Positions 1-8,369 are shown, counted from the stretch's first letter. The stretch is 64,000 nucleotides of DNA from Flavobacterium paronense (GCF_030409795.1 NZ_JAUFQN010000019.1:1116001-1180000); one strand, 5' to 3'. Program-made: numbers and translations. The notes: generated by a model not told the origin, from the sequence alone.

Positions 1-77
1 GCTATTTCAAAACATCAACTAAGGTTATTTTCTTCACAAAAACCACCATTTTCCAAAACCACAGCAGCTTTCAAATC

Positions 78-134
78 AAAGCTCCGCATCTTTCAAGTTA
101 AAGCTCCGCATCTTTGAAGCGGAAGCTCCGCATG
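78..134. repeat. 22-bp minisatellite (about 2.6 copies)
   Basis: Two consecutive 22-bp units (78-99 and 100-121) built on AAAGCTCCGCATCTTT, followed by a 13-bp partial copy. The array lies beyond the 3' end of the HU-like gene. No ORF or RNA was recognised in 1-160. The period is about two helical turns, as in several other arrays of this window. Confidence 0.85.
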
Positions 135-160
135 TTTTTGTTCGAGTTTGAAGTAATGCC

Positions 161-192
161 AAAAAAAAGCTCCAGGCAGGAACCTGGAGCTT
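161..192 (-). terminator. intrinsic terminator of the HU-like gene
   Basis: A 10-bp perfect stem (AAGCTCCAGG at 167-176 with CCTGGAGCTT at 183-192, 6-nt loop) is followed on the minus strand by a T run (A161-A168 on plus). It lies 35 bp past the stop of the minus-strand HU-like gene. Confidence 0.85.
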
Positions 193-226
193 GAAATAAG
201 GTGGCCTAGCCGAAAGAAATCTACGT

Positions 227-610
227 TTACGATACTTTCTGGTACGTAACGGTTTTCAAGAAAGTGCGAAGACGTTTGCCCGGGCGAAAACGGATGCGGT
301 TGTTGGTAATCGCATTGCTGGTTACTTCGTCCGCCGTTGCCTTGCCTTCAGAACTAAGCCCCACCTGAAAGTTTCCTAACCTGCCAAGCTTAACAATTCG
401 GCCTTCTTCCAATTCAGTAATGATATTGGATTCGAGCGAAACCAAAACGGCATAACAGTCGGCTTCGGTCACTGTACACTGAATGGAAATCGCTTTTGCC
501 AATTTGTCCAAATCAGTTTCTCCATCGCCAACCGCGTTGGCATAGAATTTTGCGGGTGCCAAAAGATCCTGAGGATTCTTTTTCGGCACTACTGTAAATT
601 TTACAGGCAT
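227..610 (-). CDS. HU-family histone-like DNA-binding protein
   Basis: The 127-residue product resembles the Bacteroidota HU-related group: an N-terminal FTVVPKKNPQ stretch, an alpha-helical dimerisation half, and a beta-arm region with GRIVKLGRLGNFQV followed by a basic tail (RIRFRPGKRLR). Such proteins bend and compact DNA in the nucleoid. I chose the ATG at 610 (MPVKFTVV) rather than the upstream in-frame ATG at 661, whose extra 17 residues (Cys/Trp-rich) do not resemble the family. A clear terminator follows at 161-192 and the gene appears monocistronic. About 80 bp upstream of the start lies an array of 15 T-tracts spaced at 10 bp, likely curved DNA, which is intriguing next to a DNA-bending protein. 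Family assignment is confident; the cellular role is inferred. Confidence 0.85.
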   Translation of the reverse strand: MPVKFTVVPKKNPQDLLAPAKFYANAVGDGETDLDKLAKAISIQCTVTEADCYAVLVSLESNIITELEEGRIVKLGRLGNFQVGLSSEGKATADEVTSNAITNNRIRFRPGKRLRTFLKTVTYQKVS

Positions 611-690
611 AATTAAAAATTTTAAATTAATAGTACCAGTCCACCAACAAGAAGCGTGCAAAGAAGCGTGCCAAAGGTTGAGATTGTAGT

Positions 691-840
691 TTTTTGCAGG
701 TTTTTGTCACTTTTTGCAGGTTTCTGCAGGTTTTTGTCACTTTTTGTTACTTTTTGTATGTTTTTGCAGGTTTCTGCAGGTTTTTGTCACTTTTTGTTAC
801 TTTTTGTATGTTTTTGCAGGTTTCTGCAGGTTTTTGCAGG
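691..840. repeat. 10-bp minisatellite, 15 units, phased T-tracts
   Basis: Fifteen uninterrupted 10-bp units, each starting with TTTTT or TTTCT and ending with CAGG, TCAC, TTAC or TATG. A 50-bp higher-order unit is exactly duplicated (721-770 equals 771-820). T-tracts repeating every 10 bp are the textbook arrangement for intrinsic DNA curvature. The array lies upstream of the divergently pointing HU-like gene start. Confidence 0.95.
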
Positions 841-926
841 AAAAGGGAAAATAGAGAACGGAAAATAGAAAATAGACAGTTGTCTTTAAAGTTTAGCTCC
901 TAAATTCTATTCTCTTTATAAAAAAA

Positions 927-954
927 AACGCTCTGGAATTTCTTCCAGAGCGTT
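927..954. terminator. bidirectional hairpin terminator
   Basis: A 12-bp perfect stem (AACGCTCTGGAA at 927-938, TTCCAGAGCGTT at 943-954) with a 4-nt loop. An A run at 921-928 gives the U tail for the minus-strand membrane protein gene ending at 978. Confidence 0.85.
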
Positions 955-977
955 TTACATTATGAAAATTCTAAAAC

Positions 978-1373
978 TTATTTCATTTTTCCGTTAACAA
1001 CTGCAACGGCAGCTCCTACAATAGATGCTACGAATATTGAAGCTACAATGCCAATTCCCATTAACTTAAAATCAATAGTTTCTTTATACATATTCATAAA
1101 GAAATTGTCGCTTAAGCTCATGAACAAAGCAATTCCGACAGCCATTTTAATTCCAGACATGCAAGTAGAAATGCCTTCTCCTTGTGAAAAGATATAAGAA
1201 ATTAAAAACCCAAAAAATAAGCAACCTAAGAAAATGAACATCATATTCTCTGGTCCTGAACCTTCTGGTTTTGGAAAAGTGTCTTTAAGTAAGATGCCCC
1301 AAACGAGCCATCCCATTAAAAAGTCAACAATTCCTCCAACAATTCCTCCGATAAAAAAGTTTTTTACATTCAT
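978..1373 (-). CDS. small four-helix membrane protein, unknown function
   Basis: The 131-residue product starts MNVKNFFIGGIVGGIVDFLMGW and shows about four hydrophobic helices: residues about 6-28, 43-63, 70-92 and 104-127. Glycine-rich helix 1 and the acidic/prolyl loop (KPEGSGPENM) are visible, but no catalytic motif is. The ATG at 1373 is preferred over the one at 1439, because the 22 extra residues are low-complexity and lie in the AT-rich leader. The gene has its own terminator (927-954) and an upstream neighbour on the same strand with its own terminator (1528-1556), so it is probably transcribed alone. I do not recognise the family with confidence. Confidence 0.75.
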   Translation of the reverse strand: MNVKNFFIGGIVGGIVDFLMGWLVWGILLKDTFPKPEGSGPENMMFIFLGCLFFGFLISYIFSQGEGISTCMSGIKMAVGIALFMSLSDNFFMNMYKETIDFKLMGIGIVASIFVASIVGAAVAVVNGKMK

Positions 1374-1527
1374 AATTAATAGTTTATTGGTTAATGAAAT
1401 AAAAATACCACTTAATGAACAATTGTTAAATTTTAACATAAATAATTATTAACTATTTAAAAATCAAGAATGTTAATAACCTAATTGGTAAAATATTGTG
1501 ATTTATTACTGTAAACCGGACATAAAA

Positions 1528-1556
1528 AAAGCTTCTTAAATTTAATAAGAAGCTTT
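1528..1556. terminator. hairpin terminator after the lipoprotein hydrolase
   Basis: An 11-bp perfect stem (AAAGCTTCTTA at 1528-1538, TAAGAAGCTTT at 1546-1556) follows the minus-strand gene ending at 1580. The A run at 1524-1530 supplies the U tail on that strand. Confidence 0.8.
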
Positions 1557-1579
1557 ACTATGAATAGGGTTTGTGATGG

Positions 1580-2632
1580 TTATGACTTTTTAAAATTCCC
1601 GCTGTCTACATCTTTCAAAAAGGAAATTACACCCGGAAAATAATGTTCCTGGTCATCATACTGTGAGCAATGACTTCCGTTTGGACAGTATAAAAATCGT
1701 CCGTTTTGGACTTCTTTGGATATCCATTCCATGTGTTTTGGGTCCATGGTATCATATTGTGCTCCAATAACTAAAGTTGGAATGGTTAGTGTTTTTAGTT
1801 TTGAGGTAACATCCCAGTCTTTTAAAGTAGCATCACCTGTAATTCCGAATTCACTCGGACCTTGCATAAACACATACACATTCGGATTTAAATGTTTGAA
1901 TGCTCTGTTTATTGATTCGGGCCATTTGTCAATAGGCATTCTCAAAATGTGTTCGGTGTAGTAATATTTGAATAGCAATTCTGCGTATTTTGGATTTTTA
2001 TAGTCTTTGTTTTTTTCAAACGCTTTGATTTGAGTAAAGACTTCTTTGGGTAATTTTGGACCAAGAACATCCTCAGCATATTTATTATAAGCTGGTGCAC
2101 TTGCCATCATATTAGCAATAATTAACCCTTTTAGATTCTTCTGGTATTTCAAAGCGTATTCCATAGCAAGGATTCCGCCCCAGGATTGTCCCATTAAATA
2201 AAAGTTAGAATTGTCTAATTTCAGGGCTTTACGCACTTGTTCTACTTCGTCTACAAAGCGGTCAATTGTCCATAAGCTATTGTCATTTGGTTGGTCGCTG
2301 TAGTAGGAACCCAATTGGTCGTAGTAGATATACTCAATACTTTCATTAGGGAAATAGCCATCAAAGCTTTCAAAAAATTCATGAGTGCCACCCGGACCGC
2401 CATGTAATAAAAGGACTTTTATCTTAGGATTGTTCCCAACACGCTTTGTCCATACATTGAATTTACCTATTGGAGTAGTAATCGGAATCATTTTAATTCC
2501 GCCGGTTGACTGGTCATCACTTTTAGAGTAATCTAAATAGTTGGCTTTTGTAGTGTCTTCCGGTTTACTTTCTTTACAACCCGAAAATGAAATTACCGTT
2601 ACCAGTGCGATTAAAAGTTGTTTTATCTTCAT
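1580..2632 (-). CDS. alpha/beta hydrolase, proline-iminopeptidase-like lipoprotein
   Basis: The 350-residue protein has an N-terminal lipoprotein signal (basic MKIK, hydrophobic core, lipobox FSGC with Cys19). It is therefore probably anchored in a membrane and exposed outside the cytoplasm. The fold signature is that of the S33 peptidase group: oxyanion motif HGGPGG at residues 77-82, nucleophile elbow GQSWGG with Ser150, a late Asp in GAQYDTMDPKHM and a His in NGSHCSQ. The family releases N-terminal proline or acts on small esters and amides; the real substrate is unknown. Its start lies 20 bp after the stop of the acyl-CoA synthetase gene on the same strand, so the two are probably co-transcribed. 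A terminator follows at 1528-1556. Confidence 0.85.
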   Translation of the reverse strand: MKIKQLLIALVTVISFSGCKESKPEDTTKANYLDYSKSDDQSTGGIKMIPITTPIGKFNVWTKRVGNNPKIKVLLLHGGPGGTHEFFESFDGYFPNESIEYIYYDQLGSYYSDQPNDNSLWTIDRFVDEVEQVRKALKLDNSNFYLMGQSWGGILAMEYALKYQKNLKGLIIANMMASAPAYNKYAEDVLGPKLPKEVFTQIKAFEKNKDYKNPKYAELLFKYYYTEHILRMPIDKWPESINRAFKHLNPNVYVFMQGPSEFGITGDATLKDWDVTSKLKTLTIPTLVIGAQYDTMDPKHMEWISKEVQNGRFLYCPNGSHCSQYDDQEHYFPGVISFLKDVDSGNFKKS

Positions 2633-2652
2633 AAGTTGAAAAGATTAAGGTG

Positions 2653-4425
2653 TTAGTTATATATTTTTTGGTACAAATCTTTGTATTTCTCCATTACAAT
2701 TTTACGTCTGAGTTTCATGGTAGGCGTAAGGTGTCCGGCATCAATAGACCAAACATCGGGAGTGAGTTCAAAACGTTTTATTTGTTCCCAGCTTCCAAAT
2801 TTTTTGTTTAATTCATTTACCTCTTCTTGAATACGTTCAATTAGTTTAGGGTTTGAAATGATTTCTTCGTTTGTATTTCCAACAGCAATTCCGTGTATTC
2901 TTTCCCATTCTTTAACAAAGGTAAAGTTAGGTTGAATAAAAGCAGCAGGCATTTTTTGGCCATCACCAATCACCATAATTTGTTCAATAAAACGAGATTG
3001 TTTCATGGCATTTTCTAATAATTGTGGTGAAACATATTTGCCGCCTGACGTTTTAAACATTTCCTTCTTGCGGTCCGTAATTTTCAGGAAACCTTCGCTA
3101 TCTATTTCGCCAATATCACCTGTGTGAAAATAACCATCCGTCATTACTTCTTTGGTTTGGGCTTCATCTTTATAATAACCCAACATTATGTTTGGTCCTT
3201 TGCATAAAATCTCACCGTCTTCGGCTATTTTTACTTCTACTTTATCAATAACTTTCCCAACAGTTCCTATTTTAAATCCTTTGTTACGCATATCGTTTAT
3301 AGCAACTAATGGGGAAGTTTCTGTTAATCCGTAGCCTTCCATTATTGTGATTTCGGCAGCAGCAAAAATCCTGGCTAATCGGGGTTGTAATGCGGCACTT
3401 CCGCAGGCAATAAGTTGTAAATTTCCGCCAACAGCTTCTTTCCATTTGCTAAAGATGAGTTTTCTGGCTATTTTTAATTGAAATTCATACCACCAACCAT
3501 TGGCCTCATAAGGTTCAAATTGCATCCCTAATTTAATGGCCCAAAAGAAAAGGACTCTTTTTATTCCCTTAAGTTCTAATCCCCTGGAGTAGATTTTATC
3601 ATATATTTTTTCAAGCACTCGCGGAACTCCCGTTATCAAATCAGGTTTTACTTCTTTTAGGTTTTCACCAATTTTATCTAATGATTCACCAAAATAAATA
3701 GCGATGCTATAATATTGACATAAATACAGATAAAAACGCTCTAAAATATGGCAAACGGGTAAATAACTCATTGTTTTGTATTTGCCTTCTGTGTATGGAA
3801 TTCTCAATGCGCCAGCAAACACATTAGAAACAATATTATCATGCGATAGCATTACACCTTTAGGTTTTCCGGTAGTTCCCGAAGTGTAAATTATTGTTGC
3901 TAAATCAGTAGGCTTGACATTATTTTTCCTGTCTTCAACTACATCTTGATTGCTTTCGTCTTTTCCAAGTTCTAATAATGAGGTCCAATTTTTACATCCT
4001 TTGATTTCGTTGAAAGCGTATATTTCTTTTAAGGAAGCAACGGAGTCTTTTACAGCCATGATTTTTTCATAAACTACTAAATCAGAAACAAAACAATATT
4101 TTGATTCGGAGTGATTTAAAATATATTCATAATCTTCTGCAGCAATGGTTGGATAGATAGGCACATTTTGAGCACCAACCTGAAGTATTCCAATATCCAT
4201 TATGTTCCATTCGGTTCTGTTTGAAGATGAAATTATGGCTATTTTGTCATTTTCTAATACGCCTAATCGAAGTAAGGCTCTCGAAATAGCATTGGCTTTA
4301 TTTATGTATTCTTGTGTTGAGGTCTTTATCCATTGCCCATCATATTTAGTAACAAGACAATCAGAGAGATTATTTTTTGAAAGTTGATAATAAGGGAAGT
4401 CAAAAAGTCTTGAGATTTGAGTCAT
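2653..4425 (-). CDS. long-chain fatty acid-CoA ligase (FadD15-like)
   Basis: This 590-residue adenylate-forming enzyme should activate long-chain fatty acids to acyl-CoA via acyl-AMP. Visible motifs are the phosphate-binding loop YTSGTTGKPKGV, the GYGLTET motif, the YFHTGDIG aspartate motif, and DRKKEMFKTSGGKYVSP at the hinge. Length and motifs match the FadD15/FAA1-like branch that lacks a signal peptide, so it probably acts at the inner face of the cytoplasmic membrane. The ATG at 4425 gives the usual start (MTQISRLFDFPYYQL). The hydrolase gene follows after 20 bp. The gene is divergent from the LTA-synthase-like gene at 4546, with about 120 bp between starts. Confidence 0.9.
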   Translation of the reverse strand: MTQISRLFDFPYYQLSKNNLSDCLVTKYDGQWIKTSTQEYINKANAISRALLRLGVLENDKIAIISSSNRTEWNIMDIGILQVGAQNVPIYPTIAAEDYEYILNHSESKYCFVSDLVVYEKIMAVKDSVASLKEIYAFNEIKGCKNWTSLLELGKDESNQDVVEDRKNNVKPTDLATIIYTSGTTGKPKGVMLSHDNIVSNVFAGALRIPYTEGKYKTMSYLPVCHILERFYLYLCQYYSIAIYFGESLDKIGENLKEVKPDLITGVPRVLEKIYDKIYSRGLELKGIKRVLFFWAIKLGMQFEPYEANGWWYEFQLKIARKLIFSKWKEAVGGNLQLIACGSAALQPRLARIFAAAEITIMEGYGLTETSPLVAINDMRNKGFKIGTVGKVIDKVEVKIAEDGEILCKGPNIMLGYYKDEAQTKEVMTDGYFHTGDIGEIDSEGFLKITDRKKEMFKTSGGKYVSPQLLENAMKQSRFIEQIMVIGDGQKMPAAFIQPNFTFVKEWERIHGIAVGNTNEEIISNPKLIERIQEEVNELNKKFGSWEQIKRFELTPDVWSIDAGHLTPTMKLRRKIVMEKYKDLYQKIYN

Positions 4426-4513
4426 TATGCTACTAATTTTATTGCAAATTAAATAATATTAGCGTGATGCACAATATTAATTTAAAATATAAAGAATTTG
4501 CCACTGAAATATG

Positions 4514-4521
4514 TAGTTTTG
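4514..4521 (+). promoter_or_regulatory. TAnnTTTG promoter box of the LTA-synthase-like gene
   Basis: TAGTTTTG is an exact match to the Bacteroidota sigma-A -7 box, 24 bp before the ATG at 4546. A TTTG at 4497-4500 lies only 13 bp upstream, shorter than the usual 17-23 bp, so the -33 element is uncertain. Confidence 0.5.
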
Positions 4522-4545
4522 TAGCGCTTACTTTTTATACTTTCT

Positions 4546-6471
4546 ATGAAAAAATTTCCAAGAATTGGAGAATATAAAGTTTTAGCTTTCAGAATAGTGT
4601 TAGCTTATCTTTTTTATTTTGTTGCCAGAGTTTTATTTTTTATTTACAACAGAAATTTAATTACTGTCGATAGTTTTTTTGATTTTATAAAATTGTGTTA
4701 TCATGGTTTAGTATTTGACACGACATCGATTTTATATGTTAATGCTTTATTCATTATTATCTCCATTTTTCCGGCACTAATAAATTCAAAAAAAAGTTAT
4801 CAGAAAGTACTATTCTACATTTATTTCTGCACTAATTTAGTTGCGTATGCTACAAACTTTATAGATTTTATTTACTACAGGTATACGTTTAGCAGAAGTA
4901 CAAGAGCCTCATTGGATACCCTTGAAAACGAGAGTAATAAGACCGCTTTGTTTTTTAATTTCCTGCTTAATTATTGGCATGTATTTTTATTATTTTTCAC
5001 TTTGTCTTTTGTATGGATTTTGCTTTATAAAAAGATAAAAATTCACCATAAAGTTGAAAAAGCAAGTATAAAATACTTTTTTGTTTCAATTGTAAGTTTC
5101 CTAGCCATTACAACACTTTGCATAGGTGGTATTCGAGGTGATTTTAAGAAAAGCACCCGACCCATAAATATTTTAGATGGGAGCCGTTATGTTCAAAATT
5201 CGGGTCAGGCCGATGTGGTTTTGAACACACCATTTGCTATTATCAGAACGTGGACTACTAATACGTTTAAGAAAGTAAATTTAGTTTCAAAAGCGGAAGT
5301 AGCTAGTTTGTTGGTTCCGATTAAACACTATCAAAACAATCCTCCAACCAAGCCTAATATTGTTATTTTTATTTTAGAAAGCTTTGCCAGGGAATATAAT
5401 GGAGCTTTCAATAAAGGCACAAAAATTAAGGGTTATGAAGGCTATACTCCGTTTGTAGATTCGTTAGCACAGCACAGTTTGATATTTACGAATGCTTATG
5501 CCAATGGTTGGAAATCCATTCATGGTATGTCATCTGTTATTGCCGGAATTCCTTCGTTTCAAAATGCTTTTACTTCCTCTCCATATCCGAAACAGAAAAT
5601 AGAATCACTAGTTTCTACTCTGGAAAGTCAAGGCTATGACACTTCTTTTTTTCATGGAGCTCCTAATGGTTCGATGGGATTTTTAGGTTTCGGAAATATC
5701 TTGGGTTATGATCATTATTATGGAAAAACGGAGTTTAATAATGATGCAGAGTTTGATGGTGTTTGGGGAATTTGGGACGAACCTTTCTTTCAATTTTTTA
5801 ATAACAAATTAACGCAGAAAAAGCAACCTTTTATGGCAACCTTGTTTTCGGTTTCGTCACATGAACCTTATAAAGTTCCTGAAAAATATGAAGGTAAATT
5901 TCCAAAAGGAAAAGTAAATATCAACGAATGTATAGGTTATACGGATTACTCATTGAAACAATTCTTTGCTTCCGCCAAAAAGCAATCGTGGTATAAAAAC
6001 ACCATTTTTGTTCTAGTTGCCGATCACGGAAATACCATTGCCTACGACGAATACAAGAAAGAATTCAATAAAAATACGGTTCCAATTTTGTTCTTTTCAC
6101 CAAATGAAAAGTACGTGGGTGTGAATACCGATTGGGCACAGCAAATTGATATTTACCCTACACTTTTGGATATGATTGGCTATCAAAAACCTTTTAGAAG
6201 TTGGGGTAGAAGCTTAATTAACGAAAAGCAAGTAGCACCTTTTGTCATAAAATACGGTTCCAATATGTACCAGTTTATGAGTGGCGATTATATCTGTACT
6301 TTTGATGGCAAAAAAGCCATAGGATTTTACGATAAAAACGACAAAGCTATGGAGCATAACTTAATCTCAAAACGAAATGCAGCTATGGATTTACTGGAAT
6401 TAAGATGTAAAGCTTTTGTCCAGGATTACATGGAAAGAGTTGTTGATAAGCGATTGACTACTGTTAAATAG
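4546..6471 (+). CDS. LTA synthase-like sulfatase-fold membrane enzyme
   Basis: A 641-residue protein with about five N-terminal transmembrane helices (to about residue 190) and a periplasmic alkaline-phosphatase/sulfatase-type domain (about 270-560). Metal-site motifs are visible: NIVIFILESF near residue 270, a probable nucleophile in GWKSIHGMSS, HEPYKVPEKY and ADHGNT. This is the LtaS/MdoB layout, enzymes that move phosphoglycerol or related phospho-head-groups onto extracytoplasmic acceptors. Bacteroidota make no classical lipoteichoic acid, so the acceptor is probably a lipid or glycan of the envelope (inference). The gene is monocistronic, divergent from fadD, with a TAnnTTTG box upstream. 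Confidence 0.85.
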   Translation: MKKFPRIGEYKVLAFRIVLAYLFYFVARVLFFIYNRNLITVDSFFDFIKLCYHGLVFDTTSILYVNALFIIISIFPALINSKKSYQKVLFYIYFCTNLVAYATNFIDFIYYRYTFSRSTRASLDTLENESNKTALFFNFLLNYWHVFLLFFTLSFVWILLYKKIKIHHKVEKASIKYFFVSIVSFLAITTLCIGGIRGDFKKSTRPINILDGSRYVQNSGQADVVLNTPFAIIRTWTTNTFKKVNLVSKAEVASLLVPIKHYQNNPPTKPNIVIFILESFAREYNGAFNKGTKIKGYEGYTPFVDSLAQHSLIFTNAYANGWKSIHGMSSVIAGIPSFQNAFTSSPYPKQKIESLVSTLESQGYDTSFFHGAPNGSMGFLGFGNILGYDHYYGKTEFNNDAEFDGVWGIWDEPFFQFFNNKLTQKKQPFMATLFSVSSHEPYKVPEKYEGKFPKGKVNINECIGYTDYSLKQFFASAKKQSWYKNTIFVLVADHGNTIAYDEYKKEFNKNTVPILFFSPNEKYVGVNTDWAQQIDIYPTLLDMIGYQKPFRSWGRSLINEKQVAPFVIKYGSNMYQFMSGDYICTFDGKKAIGFYDKNDKAMEHNLISKRNAAMDLLELRCKAFVQDYMERVVDKRLTTVK

Positions 6472-6609
6472 ATGAAAGAAGCAAGAAGCAAGAGAAAAGA
6501 ATTCCTGTTTCTTGACTTATTTGATTAATACTTTATTAAAAAAAGCCACTTTTCAGCAGCTTTTGTCTATTCTCTATATTCTTGTTTCTTTCTTCTTGCT
6601 TCTTTACTC

Positions 6610-7002
6610 TTAAAGCTTATGCATATTCTCCGCCAAAGTCTCAATAAACTTTGAAATTGGTCCTTTAATCATCATTGCCATCATAGGATTAAAATCGCCT
6701 TCAAAGTGCAATTGCACCGCACTTGATGCATCAGAAACAGAATCAATATTAGCAGTTAATGTAAAGGGTAACTTATCACTAGCAGCAGCTAAAACTACTT
6801 TTGAAGTTGGCGTTTTATCCTTCATCTTCAATTTAATTTCAGGCATACCTTTTAAGCCAAAGTTGAAAATGTCATCACCTAATACTTCAAACTTGGCAAT
6901 ATTCTCAGGCATTAATTTTTCAAAGTTTTTTACATCTGATAACGAATCAAAGATGTGTTGAGCTGATTTTGCTACGGTAACTTTTGGGCTTTCTAGGTTC
7001 AT
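6610..7002 (-). CDS. SRPBCC (START-like) superfamily protein
   Basis: The 130-residue product beginning MNLESPKVTVAKSAQHIF looks like a helix-grip ligand-binding protein of the polyketide cyclase/START group: a V-x-V strand, a helix with SLSDVKNFEKLMP, strands, and a long amphipathic C-terminal helix (GPISKFIETLAENMHKL). Ligand and function are unknown. The ATG at 7002 is used; the longer reading from 7086 would translate repetitive intergenic DNA. It lies 65 bp downstream of pyrE on the same strand, separated by a 14-bp tandem repeat, and is likely co-transcribed with it. Confidence 0.8.
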   Translation of the reverse strand: MNLESPKVTVAKSAQHIFDSLSDVKNFEKLMPENIAKFEVLGDDIFNFGLKGMPEIKLKMKDKTPTSKVVLAAASDKLPFTLTANIDSVSDASSAVQLHFEGDFNPMMAMMIKGPISKFIETLAENMHKL

Positions 7003-7017
7003 AGTTGCATGTTGTAT

Positions 7018-7055
7018 GTTTTCGGTTGTCTGTTTTCGGTTGTCTGTTATCTGGT
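7018..7055. repeat. 14-bp tandem duplication between pyrE and the SRPBCC gene
   Basis: GTTTTCGGTTGTCT occurs twice in a row, followed by a truncated GTTATCTGG. The wording resembles the TTATCTG array at 13314-13341 and looks like a scattered intergenic repeat type of this genome. Confidence 0.75.
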
Positions 7056-7067
7056 AAATCCTAAATC

Positions 7068-7715
7068 CTAATTCGTAATTCTCCACGTCGACGGACTCTC
7101 ACGCCATTCCTGCAATGTTTCGAGTTCTTTTTCGGTGATATAATTTTTGGCAACAGCCAATGTTAATAAATGATTGTAATCGGCAAGCGTGTGCAAATCG
7201 ACATTGGCCTTTTTAAAATTTTCGGTTGCTACATCAAAACCATAGGTAAAAATGGCTACCATGCCTTTAACGTTCGCGCCGGCTTCTTTCAATGCTTCTA
7301 CGGCTAATAAACTACTGTTTCCGGTGCTGATTAAATCTTCAACAACCACTACGTTTTGACCTTTTTGCAAAAAGCCTTCCACCTGATTTTGTCGTCCGTG
7401 CTTTTTTGGCTCTGGGCGAACATACACAAATGGCAATCCCATATATTCAGCAACCAGAATTCCGATGCCAATTGCGCCAGTTGCTACACCTGCAATTACG
7501 TCTGGTTTGCCAAATTCATTCTCAATATGCTTAGAAAATTCTTCTCGCACAAAATTTCTTATCGCTGGGAAGGACAGTATTAATCGGTTGTCACAGTAAA
7601 TTGGAGAATTCCAACCCGATGCCCATGTAAAAGGATTTTTTGGATTCAATTTAATTGCATTTATTTGTAAAAGCAACTCGGCTGTTTTTTCGGCTGTGTC
7701 TTTATTAAAAATCAT
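7068..7715 (-). CDS. pyrE: orotate phosphoribosyltransferase
   Basis: The 215-residue enzyme joins orotate to PRPP to give OMP in de novo pyrimidine synthesis. The PRPP-binding signature VVVVEDLISTGNSS is plain, with the dimer-loop motif YVRPEPKKHGRQNQVEG before it, and the length is normal. Start is the ATG at 7715 (MIFNKDTAEKTA); a longer reading to 7838 would run through the divergent Nudix gene. Only 7 bp separate its ATG from that of the Nudix gene, so its promoter must lie inside Nudix coding DNA. A perfect TACATTTG box at 7727-7720 on the minus strand would place transcription start at or next to the ATG, suggesting a leaderless or nearly leaderless mRNA. Confidence 0.95.
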   Translation of the reverse strand: MIFNKDTAEKTAELLLQINAIKLNPKNPFTWASGWNSPIYCDNRLILSFPAIRNFVREEFSKHIENEFGKPDVIAGVATGAIGIGILVAEYMGLPFVYVRPEPKKHGRQNQVEGFLQKGQNVVVVEDLISTGNSSLLAVEALKEAGANVKGMVAIFTYGFDVATENFKKANVDLHTLADYNHLLTLAVAKNYITEKELETLQEWRESPSTWRITN

Positions 7716-7719
7716 AGTA

Positions 7720-7727
7720 CAAATGTA
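7720..7727 (-). promoter_or_regulatory. TAnnTTTG box of pyrE, overlapping the Nudix start codon
   Basis: TACATTTG reads on the minus strand from 7727 to 7720, 4 bp before the pyrE ATG (7715-7713). It overlaps the ATG of the divergent Nudix gene at 7723. A GTTT 19 bp further upstream could act as the -33 element. Confidence 0.5.
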
Positions 7728-8325
7728 TAAAGTTTTTGTCAACGATAAACCACTTTTTTTAACCAACGAAATCACCAAAGAAACCGATTTCCAGTTGTTT
7801 TTGTTGGAAAGTATTGATATTGAGCAACTCATCATCAAAATATTTCAGAACAAAATTCAGAAAGCTTCCTTGTACTATCCGGATGAAAAAGCCATTTTGA
7901 AAAAACTAAAGGAAAAAATTCCGGTTTGCAAAGCCGGAGGCGGTTTGGTTTATAATAAAAATGGTGACGTTTTATTCATTTTCAGAAACGGAAAATGGGA
8001 TTTGCCCAAAGGCGGCATCGAAAAATACGAAGAGATTGAAGACACAGCAACCCGCGAAATAGAGGAGGAGACAGGAGTCAGTAAACTTACGATTACCAGA
8101 AAACTTCAAAAAACCTATCACGTATTTAAACGCAATGGAAAATATAAATTAAAGATTACCCATTGGTTCGAAATGCAAACCACTTTTGAAGGAACACCAT
8201 TTCCACAAGCCAATGAAGGCATTGAAAAAGCGGTATGGCTCAACCCAGAGCAAGTGAAAGAAGCCTTGAAAAACTCGTATGAGAATATTAAATTATTGTT
8301 TGAGGAAGAGCAGCTTTTGAAATAA
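7723..8325 (+). CDS. Nudix hydrolase
   Basis: The 200-residue protein carries a perfect Nudix box, G-x5-E-x7-REIEEETGV, starting at the second G of KGGIEKYEEIED (about residues 103-125). The first 65 residues form an extra N-terminal region (YKVFVNDKPLFLTNE) often seen in Bacteroidota Nudix proteins next to pyrE. It should hydrolyse a nucleoside diphosphate linked to another moiety; the substrate cannot be told. The ATG at 7723 is chosen because the earlier in-frame start at 7696 would overlap pyrE coding DNA. The 7-bp divergent spacing with pyrE suggests shared or mutually interfering control. Confidence 0.88.
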   Translation: MYKVFVNDKPLFLTNEITKETDFQLFLLESIDIEQLIIKIFQNKIQKASLYYPDEKAILKKLKEKIPVCKAGGGLVYNKNGDVLFIFRNGKWDLPKGGIEKYEEIEDTATREIEEETGVSKLTITRKLQKTYHVFKRNGKYKLKITHWFEMQTTFEGTPFPQANEGIEKAVWLNPEQVKEALKNSYENIKLLFEEEQLLK

Positions 8326-8369
8326 AACTCATAATTTATAATTTATAAGTTATAATTCACAATTGGCTT

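Larger units (their letters stand above)
611..977. other. non-coding spacer with phased T-tract array and bidirectional terminator
   Basis: This 367-bp stretch has no credible gene. It holds a near-perfect direct repeat (AAGAAGCGTGC at about 649-670), the 10-bp array at 691-840, and the terminator hairpin at 927-954. The plus-strand ORFs across it are translations of the minisatellite. Confidence 0.8.

Noticed and set aside
656..903. Two overlapping plus-strand ORFs rich in Phe/Leu/Cys
   Set aside because: They are translations of the 10-bp array in different frames; no start context, no family resemblance.
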